The notes below the pieces were generated by a model. It searched no databases. It had not been told where the DNA came from and saw only the letters and a list, made by a program, of their open reading frames with translations. 17,831 bases of DNA. It comes from an uncultured Solobacterium sp. Lineage in GTDB: Bacteria; Bacillota_I; Bacilli_A; Erysipelotrichales; Erysipelotrichaceae. The position numbers and the translations under genes are program-made. Position 1 is the stretch's first letter. Every line of letters begins with the position of its first letter. Of the stretch, positions 1-9,100 are shown piece after piece. The stretch is taken from the NCBI GenBank assembly GCA_900546285.1, contig URCJ01000039.1:1-17831 (forward strand), read 5' to 3'.

Positions 1-74
1 TTAAAATAATCATAATTATTTCATAACTATTCATACCGAATACTCCCATAATCAATAAATAAATCTATTAATAA

Positions 75-138
75 CAGGACTTACGGCATCCTGATCTAGC
101 CGACCAGAAATAACCCTTACCTTTGCGGTTGCAGGTAA
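75..138. other. GC-rich block of inverted repeats, possible structured RNA or repeat element
   Basis: This block is much richer in G and C than the surrounding AT-rich leader. It contains CAGGA (75-79) pairing with TCCTG (89-93), and TTACCT (117-122) pairing with AGGTAA (133-138). The second arm closes further through an inner GC/GC pair around a GGTT loop. No U-tract follows on either strand, so it is not an obvious terminator. It matches no riboswitch consensus that I recognise. It could be a structured RNA on either strand, a dispersed repeat, or the 3' end of an element that begins outside the window. The strand is undetermined. Confidence 0.35.
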
Positions 139-189
139 CATTTTAACATCTACATAGTTTTAAAAATTCCCATATTTTTCCCATTTGAG

Positions 190-208
190 TGTTGATAAAT
201 GTGGATAA
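190..208 (-). promoter_or_regulatory. Two tandem DnaA-box-like 9-mers
   Basis: TGTGGATAA at 200-208 is the exact reverse complement of the consensus DnaA box TTATCCACA. Directly beside it, TGTTGATAA at 190-198 differs at one base. Their starts are 10 bp apart, about one helical turn, and both lie in the same orientation. They sit just upstream of the candidate kinase promoter, so DnaA-dependent regulation is possible. There is no dnaA or dnaN gene and no larger box cluster here, so this is not claimed as a replication origin. Confidence 0.45.
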
Positions 209-222
209 CTAATAAAAAATTA

Positions 223-251
223 TAGACTAAACTTTTCTTTTTTTAGATAAT
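223..251 (+). promoter_or_regulatory. Candidate sigma-A promoter for the hybrid kinase
   Basis: TAGACT (223-228, four of six matches to TTGACA) is separated by 17 bp from GATAAT (246-251, five of six matches to TATAAT). The region between and downstream is extremely AT-rich, so chance matches are likely. The position, about 50 bp before the ATG at 301, and the purine-rich AAGGGA before that ATG are compatible with a leader for the kinase gene. Confidence 0.35.
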
Positions 252-300
252 ATAAATATAAAAGAAATACAAATCATCTAAGAATATAAGGGATGTTCTA

Positions 301-3300
301 ATGAAAATAAATGAAATGTTTAAGAAGTTTTGGTGTTTAAGAAAACTAGTTACTTTATTAGTTACTTTTTTATGTGTTTTGACAATATGTCCAATCAATA
401 TTGTTGCCAAAGATAAACACGAAACTATTCGTGTTGGTTTTTTCCATATGGATGGTTACCATATGATTGATGAAGATGGTGACAAAAGTGGTTATGGTTA
501 TGATTTCTTACGTTTGATGGCACGTTACTTAGATGCTGAATACGACTATGTTGGTTATGAACTAGGTTGGAAAGATATGCAAAGGATGTTGGAAGATGGT
601 GAGATTGATTTACTGACGTCTGCTAGAAAAACGCCTGAACGTGAAGAAATATTTGATTATTCTAAGCCGATTGGTACCAATGAATGTATGATTACAGTAA
701 GAAGTGATAATACTAAGGTTATTGGTCAAAAATATAATACATATGATGGTTTAAGAGTTGGTTTGTTGAAGGGCAATAGTAGAAATAATGATTTTGAAAA
801 GCTTGCTGACGAGAAAGGCTTTTCTTATATACCTGTTTATTATGAAGTGTTTAAAGATATGGAAGAAGGACTACAAAATGGTGAGGTTGATGCCCTTGTT
901 TCTTCTTCAATGCGTACAACAAATAATGAAAGAATTATTGAGAAATTTGAACCACAAGATTTTTATGCAATAGTTAAGAAGGGTAATACGGAATTATTGG
1001 ATAAGATTAATTATGCGATAGACCAAATAAATAATGCAGAAGGTGACTGGCAAAGAGAATTATTTAATCGTTATTATGCTTCTTATGATATTAAGGTTTT
1101 AAATTTTACTCCTTCTGAAGAAGAACTTATCAATTCTTATAAAAAGCCTCTTAAGGTTTTATGTGATCCTACAAGAAGACCGTATTCTTATGTTGAAGAT
1201 GGCGAAATGAAGGGCATTCTTCCTGATTTTTTCAAGAATGTGGCTGATTATATTGGTCTACCTTATGAGTTTGTTATTTGTAAGGATAGAAACGAATATA
1301 TTTGGTATCAAAGTCATACTGATTCAATTGATATCGCAATTGATGCTAGGGTAAGTGATCCCATTATAGAAAAAAATCATTATGGAGCCAGTGCTCCATA
1401 TATCACAATGGGTGTTGCTAGTATTATGCGAAAAGACAATAAGGGTGACATTAAAACAATCGCTACTGTAAAGCAGGGTTCTGCTAGTAATGAGATTGAA
1501 AAGGAATATGCGCCAAATGCTGAGAAGATATATTTTGATACAAGACAAGAGGCAATGAAGGCTGTAAGAGATGGCAAGGCTGATATTACTTTTGCCTACT
1601 ATTATATGGCTCAGGAATTTGTTAATAATGATGCTAGTGGTAGCTTAATTTATAACTATATTAACAATGATTCTTTCAAGTATCGTATGTTAGTGTCTAA
1701 TGAAAACAATTATGCTTTAGCTGGTATTTTAACAAAGGGCATTTATGCACAAGGTGAAGATGCGATTGATAATATAGCTTCTAACTATACTTCGTATAAG
1801 GCTTCTGATATGACTTTAATGATGCTTATTCAGATGCATCCTGTTGTTGTAATGACTATTGGCATGATAATGCTTGCTTTGTTTGGCATTGTTTGTTCGC
1901 TTTCTTTTAAGAATAGAAAAAATAATATTCAATTAGAAGATAATTTAACTAAGATTAAGCGAGATAAATATATTCTAGATAAATTAACAACCGATTATAA
2001 TGCGGTATATTATATTGAATTAAACAAGGGAACTTTTGAGAAACTTAAGATTGTCAAGGATACTAATGCTGATGTTGTTTTTAAGGAAAAATCTTTTGAT
2101 AATTTTGATGAATGTGCTGATTATTATGCGAATTGTTACTTAGATGAAAAGAATAGAAGAGAATTCTTGGATTGGGTTTCTTGTGCTCATTTAAAGGAAG
2201 AACTAAATAAAAACGATAAGATTAGTTTTTATTATGAAAGTATTCCAAATAATTTAGGTCAAAAATATTTTGCGATCCAAGGCATTAAGATATATGAGGA
2301 TGAAAATGATTTCTTTATTCTTTTAGGTTTCCGTTTTGTCGATGATATCCTTGTTAAGGAAAAGGCTATTCAGGAACAATTAGAGGACGCTTTAGATAAG
2401 ACTAAGAAACAAAATGAAATCATTTCAGCTATCGCAAAGACTTTTAATGCGATTTATCGTGTTGATATTATTAATGATATGATTGAAGAAATCGCTAGTG
2501 ATGATATATCACATTATTTGAAAAAGGATGTTGCTAGTGCTTCTGAACAATTTAATTTTGTTTGTGATAATTTAGTAGCTCCTGAATATCGTGAATTAGT
2601 TAGACCTTTTATGGATGTTAAAACTTTAGAGGAAAGACTAAAAGATGAAGAGTTTGTTACTACTGAATATAAGATGAATGATGGTAACTGGCATCGTATG
2701 CGTTTTGTCGCAAAAAGAAAAGATGCAAGCGGTAGATTAACCCATGTCTTATGTTTGATTAGAATCATCAGTGATACAAAGAGAACTGAGGAGAACTTGT
2801 ATTTTGAGGCTGAACAGGCTAAGAAAGAAGTGGATATGAAGACTCAATTTTTAAAGACAATGAGCCATGATATTCGTACTCCTTTAAATGGCCTTATCGG
2901 TATGGTTAAGATGGCTAATCAATATTCTGATGATATTATTATGCAAGGGCAACTAAGAGATAAGGCTCAGAAGTCTTTAGAATATCTAGTTTCTTTAGTC
3001 AATGACATTTTGGATATGAATAAACTACAAAGTGGTGATTTGAAGGATCATCAATTGACCTTTGATTTTATTGATTTCATAAGAGAAATAAATCGTATTT
3101 ATTATGATAAGGCTGCTGAAAAGAATATTAAGTATGATGTAGATTGGGATAAGGTTAATTTTAAACATTCTATTTTAATTGGTAATCCAGTATATTTAGG
3201 TAGGGCTCTATCTAATATCGCTAGTAATGCAGTTAAGTTCTCACCAAGTGGCAGCACAATTACCGTTTGGGGAAACGAAGAGATAATAGATGATAAGCAT

Positions 3301-4002
3301 TCTCTTTATACTTTGTATTGTAAGGATGAAGGTGAGGGTATGACTGATGAATTTATTAAGCATGCCTTTGATATGTTCTCGCAACAAAATCAAACAAGTA
3401 GAACTAAATATGAGGGAAGCGGTCTTGGTTTAGCTATGTCTAAGAAGCTGATTGAAAGAATGGGTGGTAGTATTAAGCTTGAAAGTAAGAAAGGTGTTGG
3501 TACAACCGCAATAATTAAGATTCCTTTTGAATTAGGCGATATGGAAACAATTCATAGTGAGAATTGTTGTGATGATGTGCCTACCAAGGGCGTGCATGCA
3601 CTTTTAGTAGATGACAATGAATTGAATATTGAGATTGCGAAATTCTTCTTGGAAGATAATGGTATGGAAGTAACTTGTGCATATGATGGTAAAGAAGCTG
3701 TTGATATTTTCAAGAAGTCTAAGGAAGGCTACTTTGGGGTAATCTATATGGATATTCTAATGCCTAATATGAATGGCTTGGATGCTACAAGAGAAATTAG
3801 AGCCCTAGATAGAAAAGATGCTAAGAAGGTGCCTATAATTGCAGTCTCAGCTAATACTTTCTCCGATGATGTTTTCGAAAGTAGAAAGGCTGGTATGAAT
3901 AAGCACTTAGGAAAGCCACTTGATGAAGAGAAGATGATTAAGGCTTATAAACAATGTGCTGTTTTAAGTAAAGAATCTATTAAATTAAATGGAGACTTAT
4001 AA
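301..4002 (+). CDS. Hybrid sensor histidine kinase with tandem periplasmic-binding-protein sensor domains
   Basis: A 1233-residue membrane-bound hybrid kinase. A signal-anchor segment (about residues 13-37) precedes two SBP_bac_3/PBPb-type domains: about 42-262, beginning IRVGFFHMDGY, and about 283-500, beginning PLKVLCDPTRRPYSY. Next come a transmembrane helix (about 507-534), a coiled linker and two PAS-like stretches (about 560-690 and 700-832). The HisKA H-box SHDIRTPLNG places the phosphoacceptor at His856. The ATPase domain has an N-box (N972, N976), DEGEGM (1009-1014) and GLGL (1041-1044). The receiver has D1104/D1105, phosphoacceptor Asp1151 and Lys1205. Extracellular small-ligand sensing with His-to-Asp relay is the family expectation, as in BvgS-like kinases. 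No HPt domain, DNA-binding domain or partner regulator is visible, so its output must lie elsewhere. The ATG at 301 follows AAGGGA and yields a complete signal anchor. The ligand cannot be predicted. Confidence 0.93.
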   Translation: MKINEMFKKFWCLRKLVTLLVTFLCVLTICPINIVAKDKHETIRVGFFHMDGYHMIDEDGDKSGYGYDFLRLMARYLDAEYDYVGYELGWKDMQRMLEDGEIDLLTSARKTPEREEIFDYSKPIGTNECMITVRSDNTKVIGQKYNTYDGLRVGLLKGNSRNNDFEKLADEKGFSYIPVYYEVFKDMEEGLQNGEVDALVSSSMRTTNNERIIEKFEPQDFYAIVKKGNTELLDKINYAIDQINNAEGDWQRELFNRYYASYDIKVLNFTPSEEELINSYKKPLKVLCDPTRRPYSYVEDGEMKGILPDFFKNVADYIGLPYEFVICKDRNEYIWYQSHTDSIDIAIDARVSDPIIEKNHYGASAPYITMGVASIMRKDNKGDIKTIATVKQGSASNEIEKEYAPNAEKIYFDTRQEAMKAVRDGKADITFAYYYMAQEFVNNDASGSLIYNYINNDSFKYRMLVSNENNYALAGILTKGIYAQGEDAIDNIASNYTSYKASDMTLMMLIQMHPVVVMTIGMIMLALFGIVCSLSFKNRKNNIQLEDNLTKIKRDKYILDKLTTDYNAVYYIELNKGTFEKLKIVKDTNADVVFKEKSFDNFDECADYYANCYLDEKNRREFLDWVSCAHLKEELNKNDKISFYYESIPNNLGQKYFAIQGIKIYEDENDFFILLGFRFVDDILVKEKAIQEQLEDALDKTKKQNEIISAIAKTFNAIYRVDIINDMIEEIASDDISHYLKKDVASASEQFNFVCDNLVAPEYRELVRPFMDVKTLEERLKDEEFVTTEYKMNDGNWHRMRFVAKRKDASGRLTHVLCLIRIISDTKRTEENLYFEAEQAKKEVDMKTQFLKTMSHDIRTPLNGLIGMVKMANQYSDDIIMQGQLRDKAQKSLEYLVSLVNDILDMNKLQSGDLKDHQLTFDFIDFIREINRIYYDKAAEKNIKYDVDWDKVNFKHSILIGNPVYLGRALSNIASNAVKFSPSGSTITVWGNEEIIDDKHSLYTLYCKDEGEGMTDEFIKHAFDMFSQQNQTSRTKYEGSGLGLAMSKKLIERMGGSIKLESKKGVGTTAIIKIPFELGDMETIHSENCCDDVPTKGVHALLVDDNELNIEIAKFFLEDNGMEVTCAYDGKEAVDIFKKSKEGYFGVIYMDILMPNMNGLDATREIRALDRKDAKKVPIIAVSANTFSDDVFESRKAGMNKHLGKPLDEEKMIKAYKQCAVLSKESIKLNGDL

Positions 4003-4042
4003 GGATTAACACCAGTAATAATCGGTTTTTCTTTAGTTTAAT

Positions 4043-4051
4043 TGATACAAT
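4043..4051 (+). promoter_or_regulatory. Candidate extended -10 promoter for the 4079-10621 gene set
   Basis: TG-A-TACAAT fits the extended -10 pattern TGnTATAAT with one mismatch and lies 28 bp before the ATG at 4079. No good -35 is visible 17 bp upstream, which extended -10 promoters can tolerate. There is no hairpin terminator between the kinase and this site, so read-through from the kinase is also possible. A GAGAGG ribosome site at 4067-4072 follows. Confidence 0.4.
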
Positions 4052-4078
4052 ATAGTTAGTAAACAAGAGAGGAATAAT

Positions 4079-4681
4079 ATGGAATATACACAAATCAAAA
4101 TTAGTAGTCAAGATGATCCTAAAAGATTTTATAGAGTATTAGCTGTTAAAGGCAATCCTGATTTATTAACACTTGGAGCGCTTATTGGTTGTAGTATCAA
4201 CGCTTGGTTTGAACATGCTTATTTATTTAGAATAAAAGGTCAAAGGGAAGCATATGCTTTTGATAGTTGGGAAGATGAATATTTTTTGCCAATGAGTAAA
4301 TATCATTTATCAGATTTAGGAGATAAATTTGAGTATTGTTATGATACTGGCGAAAACTATGATTTTGATTGTAAAGTCATGAAACGCAAAGTTAATGCTT
4401 ATTATGAAGATGAAGAAGAAGCTGATTTAGCTTTTGTGGTAAAGGGTGCAGGACAGGGAATCTTTGAAAATGATCACTACACCATGTGGCGTTATTTTGG
4501 AGGCCTGATAGATCCAAATTCTAATGAAGAAAACGACGAACAGCGCTTTCCTATGAATATGGAATTTGAGACTTATGGTGATTTTGATAAACCACTTGAT
4601 TTAGAAGATTATGAATATAGTGATTTTTATATCGAAGAATTAATAAAAAGTTGGGAATTAGGAAGCGAACTACTGGGATAA
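4079..4681 (+). CDS. pRiA4b ORF-3-like domain protein, function unknown
   Basis: A 200-residue soluble acidic protein without signal or membrane segments. Two stretches resemble the plasmid pRiA4b ORF-3-like family (PF07929): residues 31-52 (TLGALIG...AWFEHAYLFRI, compared with the family's TLxxLHxxIQxAFGWxxxHLxxF) and residues 84-100 (FEYCYDTGENYDFDCKV, compared with FxYxYDFGDxWxHxIxV). A glycine-rich GAGQGIFEND stretch (124-133) could be the family's conserved C-terminal turn. The usual GD is GE here and the usual histidine is replaced, so the resemblance is partial. The molecular role of the family is not established, though members are frequent on mobile DNA. It starts a tight gene string, and its stop lies one base before the pilin ATG, suggesting translational coupling. 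The family call is from memory of motif patterns. Confidence 0.6.
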   Translation: MEYTQIKISSQDDPKRFYRVLAVKGNPDLLTLGALIGCSINAWFEHAYLFRIKGQREAYAFDSWEDEYFLPMSKYHLSDLGDKFEYCYDTGENYDFDCKVMKRKVNAYYEDEEEADLAFVVKGAGQGIFENDHYTMWRYFGGLIDPNSNEENDEQRFPMNMEFETYGDFDKPLDLEDYEYSDFYIEELIKSWELGSELLG

Positions 4682-4682
4682 T

Positions 4683-5279
4683 ATGCTAAATAAAAAGAAG
4701 GGTTTCACATTAGCTGAACTGTTGATTGTTATAGCTATTATAGGTGTACTAGTTGGTATTGCGATTCCTGTTTTAAATTCTCAATTAGAAAAATCTAGAA
4801 AAGCTAAGGACTTGCATACTGCTAGATCTATCGAATCAGTACTTGCAACAGCTGTTAATGATGGAACTATTGAATTAGCGCCACCTAATGTAGCAGGCCA
4901 AGCTTCTGGTATTTGGGTCATCGTTACACGAGATAAAAATAGTTGGCCATCTGGTTATCCTGATAACGCAAAAGCACATAATACTTATTTTTGCGGTGCC
5001 AACACAACGGTTAGAATTAATGGAAAAGAAAATGGCAAAGATTGGGCTGTTTACAATGATGAAATTGAAAAAATTGTAAGTGAAGCGGGCTTAATAGGTG
5101 ATGGTCTTAAGGTTGTCAGTAAAAATAAGAATAATGATTCGTGGGATTGGTATGGCGTGGAAGTCTATTATCATAAAGGCGACATAAAAACAAAGATTTT
5201 TAGCGGTAATAAAGATAATACGTCAAATGTCACCGAGATTGATGACACTTACAATAATATTGGGAAGATGATTGGTTAA
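4683..5279 (+). CDS. Type IV prepilin/pseudopilin-like protein (N-terminal methylation motif)
   Basis: A 198-residue protein with a textbook class III prepilin leader: a short basic leader MLNKKKG, a cleavage site G7/F8, Glu at mature position 5 (E12), and a hydrophobic helix over about residues 8-32 (FTLAELLIVIAIIGVLVG). The globular part, rich in Asn, Asp and Trp, resembles no single named pilin. Such proteins are processed by a prepilin peptidase and built into type IV pili, competence pseudopili or secretion pseudopili. No peptidase, ATPase or platform protein is in the window, so it is an orphan and may use machinery encoded elsewhere. It lies one base after the upstream stop and two bases before the next ATG. 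Its ribosome site is weak, consistent with translational coupling. Confidence 0.85.
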   Translation: MLNKKKGFTLAELLIVIAIIGVLVGIAIPVLNSQLEKSRKAKDLHTARSIESVLATAVNDGTIELAPPNVAGQASGIWVIVTRDKNSWPSGYPDNAKAHNTYFCGANTTVRINGKENGKDWAVYNDEIEKIVSEAGLIGDGLKVVSKNKNNDSWDWYGVEVYYHKGDIKTKIFSGNKDNTSNVTEIDDTYNNIGKMIG

Positions 5280-5281
5280 AT

Positions 5282-6160
5282 ATGAAATATATACAATATC
5301 CTGGTGCTTTAAAAGAATTAGACAAATTCAAAGATAATAAAGTATACATGACGGCTGATAAGAGAAGCTATGATACTTTTGATAATGTTAATAATTTTAA
5401 GGTAGAAATCTTTAATGGTGAATGTACTATAGGGGAAATTGAAAAATTATCTCTTTTACTGAAAGATTATGATGTAGTTATTGGCTTTGGTGGTGGCAAG
5501 ATTTTAGATGTGGCCAAGGCTCTAGCTCATTTTAATAAGAAATATTTAATTATCATTCCAACAAGTGCTTCAAATGATGGGCCTTGTACTGCCTTGTCTG
5601 TTCTTTATCATGAAGATGGTAGTTTGGATAGATATCTTTATCTTGATAAAAATCCTGATGTAGTTTTAGTTGATACTAGCATTATTATCAAATGCCCAAC
5701 AAGACTAACGATAGCCGGTATGGGAGATGCCTTATCTACTTATTTTGAGGCTAGAGCTAATGGCAAGATTAATGATGAGGCTAGGGAATGTTTTGATAAT
5801 CTAATGAAATACGGAATAGATTCAATATCGGGCTTTGAGAATAAAGAGATAGGTGAGTTACAAGAAATCATCATTAGAACTAATATCTATTTATCAGGAA
5901 TTGGCTTTGAAAAGTGTGGTACCAATTTAGCACATGAAATTAGTTATAAATTAGATTGTCCTAAGATGCATGGTGAAAAAGTAGCCTATGGTACTTTAGT
6001 GCAGTTGTGTCATGAGACGGCTGAAGAATTTAATGAAGTATTTAAGTGGTGTAAGAAAATAGGTTTACCGACTTCTTTAAAAGATTTGGAAATTGAAACG
6101 CTTGATTTAGGCGAAGAAATAAATAAGAGTATTTTGAAGTTGGAATTGCTAAATAAATGA
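5282..6160 (+). CDS. GldA-like iron-containing alcohol dehydrogenase, short form
   Basis: A 292-residue protein with strong glycerol dehydrogenase resemblance: nucleotide-binding VIGFGGGKILDVAKA, then IPTSASNDGPCTALSV, GMGDALSTYFEAR and HGEKVAYGTLVQL. The three expected metal ligands are present as Asp149, His218 and His230. The family reaction is NAD-dependent oxidation of glycerol to dihydroxyacetone, or reduction of a related carbonyl. At 292 residues it is well below the roughly 360-370 usual for GldA. The N-terminal Rossmann part is condensed, the loop between the two histidines is shorter, and the C-terminal helices stop soon after GLPTSLKDL. It may be a compact homologue with another substrate, or a decayed enzyme. 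The reading frame is open throughout. It sits between the pilin and helicase genes and is probably coupled to the pilin. Confidence 0.8.
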   Translation: MKYIQYPGALKELDKFKDNKVYMTADKRSYDTFDNVNNFKVEIFNGECTIGEIEKLSLLLKDYDVVIGFGGGKILDVAKALAHFNKKYLIIIPTSASNDGPCTALSVLYHEDGSLDRYLYLDKNPDVVLVDTSIIIKCPTRLTIAGMGDALSTYFEARANGKINDEARECFDNLMKYGIDSISGFENKEIGELQEIIIRTNIYLSGIGFEKCGTNLAHEISYKLDCPKMHGEKVAYGTLVQLCHETAEEFNEVFKWCKKIGLPTSLKDLEIETLDLGEEINKSILKLELLNK

Positions 6161-6172
6161 TAGAATTGTTTC

Positions 6173-9100
6173 ATGAGTTGGCAAGATAAATTTAATGATT
6201 GGGAATTAGAAAAGGGCAGAGATTATTTTGAAATGAATAAAGTCCTTTTTATTGACCGTGACAACAACATTTTCACTGCACAAGTTGCAGGATCAGACTA
6301 TTATTCTGAATATAAAGTTACTACTGTAATCAATAATAAGGGTGAAGTAACTGCTCAAAAATGTACCTGTCCAAGATACAGGGACAAGGGTTATTGTAAA
6401 CATATAATTGCTACTTTATTTGAAATAGAAAAGGTTTTTCCTGATGTCTTAAAGGGCAGCTATAAGGATACAAGATATACTTATATTAATAATCCTAAAT
6501 CAGATATTGATATCGAAAATTTAATGGGTGACTATTATATGTCTGAGGAAACTTATAAGAGGGCTAAGACTATTTGTCTAAATAAGCCTAATATGATTTT
6601 AGATAATAAGAACTTTTATGATGATGAAGTTGCCTATAATTTCTTAATTGGTAGTGGTAGAGATTATGTTAATTTTAAATTCACTGTTAATAGAATCATC
6701 TTATTTAATTGTCATTGTCAAGAATGCATGAGACGGCCTTATTATGAAAGATACAAATTGTGTGCAAATAAGGCTGTTGCCCTAATGATGGTTGAAGACT
6801 ATTTTGTAGACCATAAGTTTGATAAGACTAATAGACTAGGTCAAAACTTTTTGGATTATAGTAAGGAAAAACGTAGTTCTAATATAATGGGACGAAGTGA
6901 AAGTATTCATCTTATCCCATCTTTTACTTTTGATAGAGACAAGGATGAATATTTAATAAAGTTTAAGGCTGGCAAAGATAAGCTATTGAATATCAAAGAT
7001 CTTTCTTATTTCATTGATTGTTATAAAAGAAGTGCTAAATATGATTTAAGTACTAAAGTTACTCTAGATTTTAGTAAGGATGATATAGCTGAAGATTCAA
7101 AGGCTTTATTTAAATATCTTACCGATTATATTGAAGAATCTCATTCTTTTTACAATCATATAAATCGTAGATATTACGTGGCTAATCCCTCTTATTCTTC
7201 TATAAGTTTAGATAAAACTAGGATAGATAAACTATTTGATTTATCTTATGGTAGGGAAGTAGAGCTAATCTATAAAGAATACGATGAAAAGGATAAATCA
7301 TTGATTAACTTAAGCATTGTAAATAATGATTTACCTATTACTATCAGTCCTGAAATTGTTAATGATAAGTTAGAGAGTGTGACGATAAGTCATCCATCTT
7401 TCTCGTGTTTCAGTGGTGAAAAATATAAATATTTAATAGGACCTAATAAGTTTTCAAGAATCCTAAATGATAATGAAATAGTTGATGTGATCTATGGATT
7501 AAACGGAAATGATATCAAGATTGGTGCTAGTAATTTAGGCGATTTTTATTATGATATTTTGCCTAAATTAAAGACTTATCAAAATCTTATAATCGAAGAT
7601 GAAGACAAAATAATAAAGAATGTTCCTGTGCGTCCTGTTTTTAAATTTTATTTGGATGCCTTGGATGGAATAGTTACTTGTAAGTGTGATGTTTATTATA
7701 AGGAAGATAAATATAATATTTTAGATAAAAAGGGAACTAGAGACTTTGAAAGAGAAAAAAATGTTTTAGAATACCTTTTAAATGACTTTGAAGAATATAA
7801 GGATGATGAATTATGTATTAAAAATGATGAATGTTTATATCATCTATTAACTTCTTTAAATGAATTAAGAGAATATGGTGAAGTATTCTCTACAGCTCGT
7901 TTTGATTCTTTAGGTGTTAAAAAGAAGGTAAAAGTTTCTGTTGGTGTTCGTGTTCAAAGTGACTTATTAAATCTTAATTTAATTTCAGATCTTGAAAAAG
8001 ATGAACTTTTAGCTGTTTTAAGTAGTTATAAACAAAAGAAAAAGTATCATCGACTAAGAAGCGGTGAATTTGTTGATATGAACGATAAGGACCTTGTTAA
8101 GTTATTAAGCTTAAAAGAGGAAATGAATATCACTGATAAGAAGTTCTTAAAAGAAGATATCAAGTTACCTTCATATCGTATCTTATCTTTAAATGAAGAA
8201 TTAGATGAATTTGAAAGTATCGACGTCAAAAGGGATAAACATTTTAATGATTATGTAAAACGTTTTGAGAATATTGACATCAGTTCTTATGAACTACCTA
8301 AAGATTTAAATGCTGATTTAAGATCTTATCAAGTATATGGATTTAAGTGGTTAAATGTCTTATATGACTGTGGTTTTGGTGGTATTTTAGCTGATGAAAT
8401 GGGCCTTGGTAAGACTTTACAGGTTATTTCTTTATTAGCTTATAGAAACAAGGAAAAGATTAAATCATTGATTGTAACACCTGCTTCGCTTGTATATAAC
8501 TGGTATGCTGAATTTAATAAGTTTGCACCTTTTATTAAAGTGGGCATGGTGGTAGGCAATAAGGATGAAAGAAGTGCTTTATTAACCCATAGACATGAAT
8601 ATGATGTTTTAATTACTTCATATGATTTATTAAAAAGAGATATCGATTTATATTCAGATATCAGTTTTGATGTAGAAATAATCGATGAGGCTCAATATAT
8701 CAAGAACCAAACAACCGGTGCTGCAAAGGCTGTTAAAGAGATTGATAGTAAGAAGCGTTTTGCGCTTACTGGTACACCAATTGAAAATAGATTGTCAGAA
8801 CTATGGAGTATCTTTAATTACTTGATGCCTGATTATTTATATTCTTATGAATACTTTAGAAAACATTTTGAATCGCCGATTGTGAATGATGGAGATGAAT
8901 ATGCTTCTAACATGTTAAAAAAGATGATTGGTCCTTTTATCTTAAGAAGAAGAAAGATGGATGTATTAAAAGACTTGCCTGAGAAGATTGAGAGAGTCTA
9001 TTATGCCAATTTCGATTCTAGACAAAAGGAAATCTATGATGCTCAGGTTATGAAGATTTCTAAATTAGTAGAAAATGAAGATGAGAAGGCTTTCTCTACT

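Noticed and set aside
52..141. 29-codon minus-strand open frame, starting MLPATAKVRV and ending INRFIY
   Set aside because: It has no ribosome binding site and is too short. It coincides with the GC-rich hairpin block, which explains the unusual composition at least as well. Reported as part of that block and not as a gene.
181..260. Replication origin
   Set aside because: Two DnaA-like boxes and AT-rich DNA are present, but there is no box cluster, no dnaA/dnaN, and no strand switch of the genes in view.
1324..1577. Overlapping minus-strand open frames inside the kinase gene, and similar ones inside other genes
   Set aside because: They lie within well-supported + strand genes, show no motif or ribosome site, and are expected by-products of codon usage.
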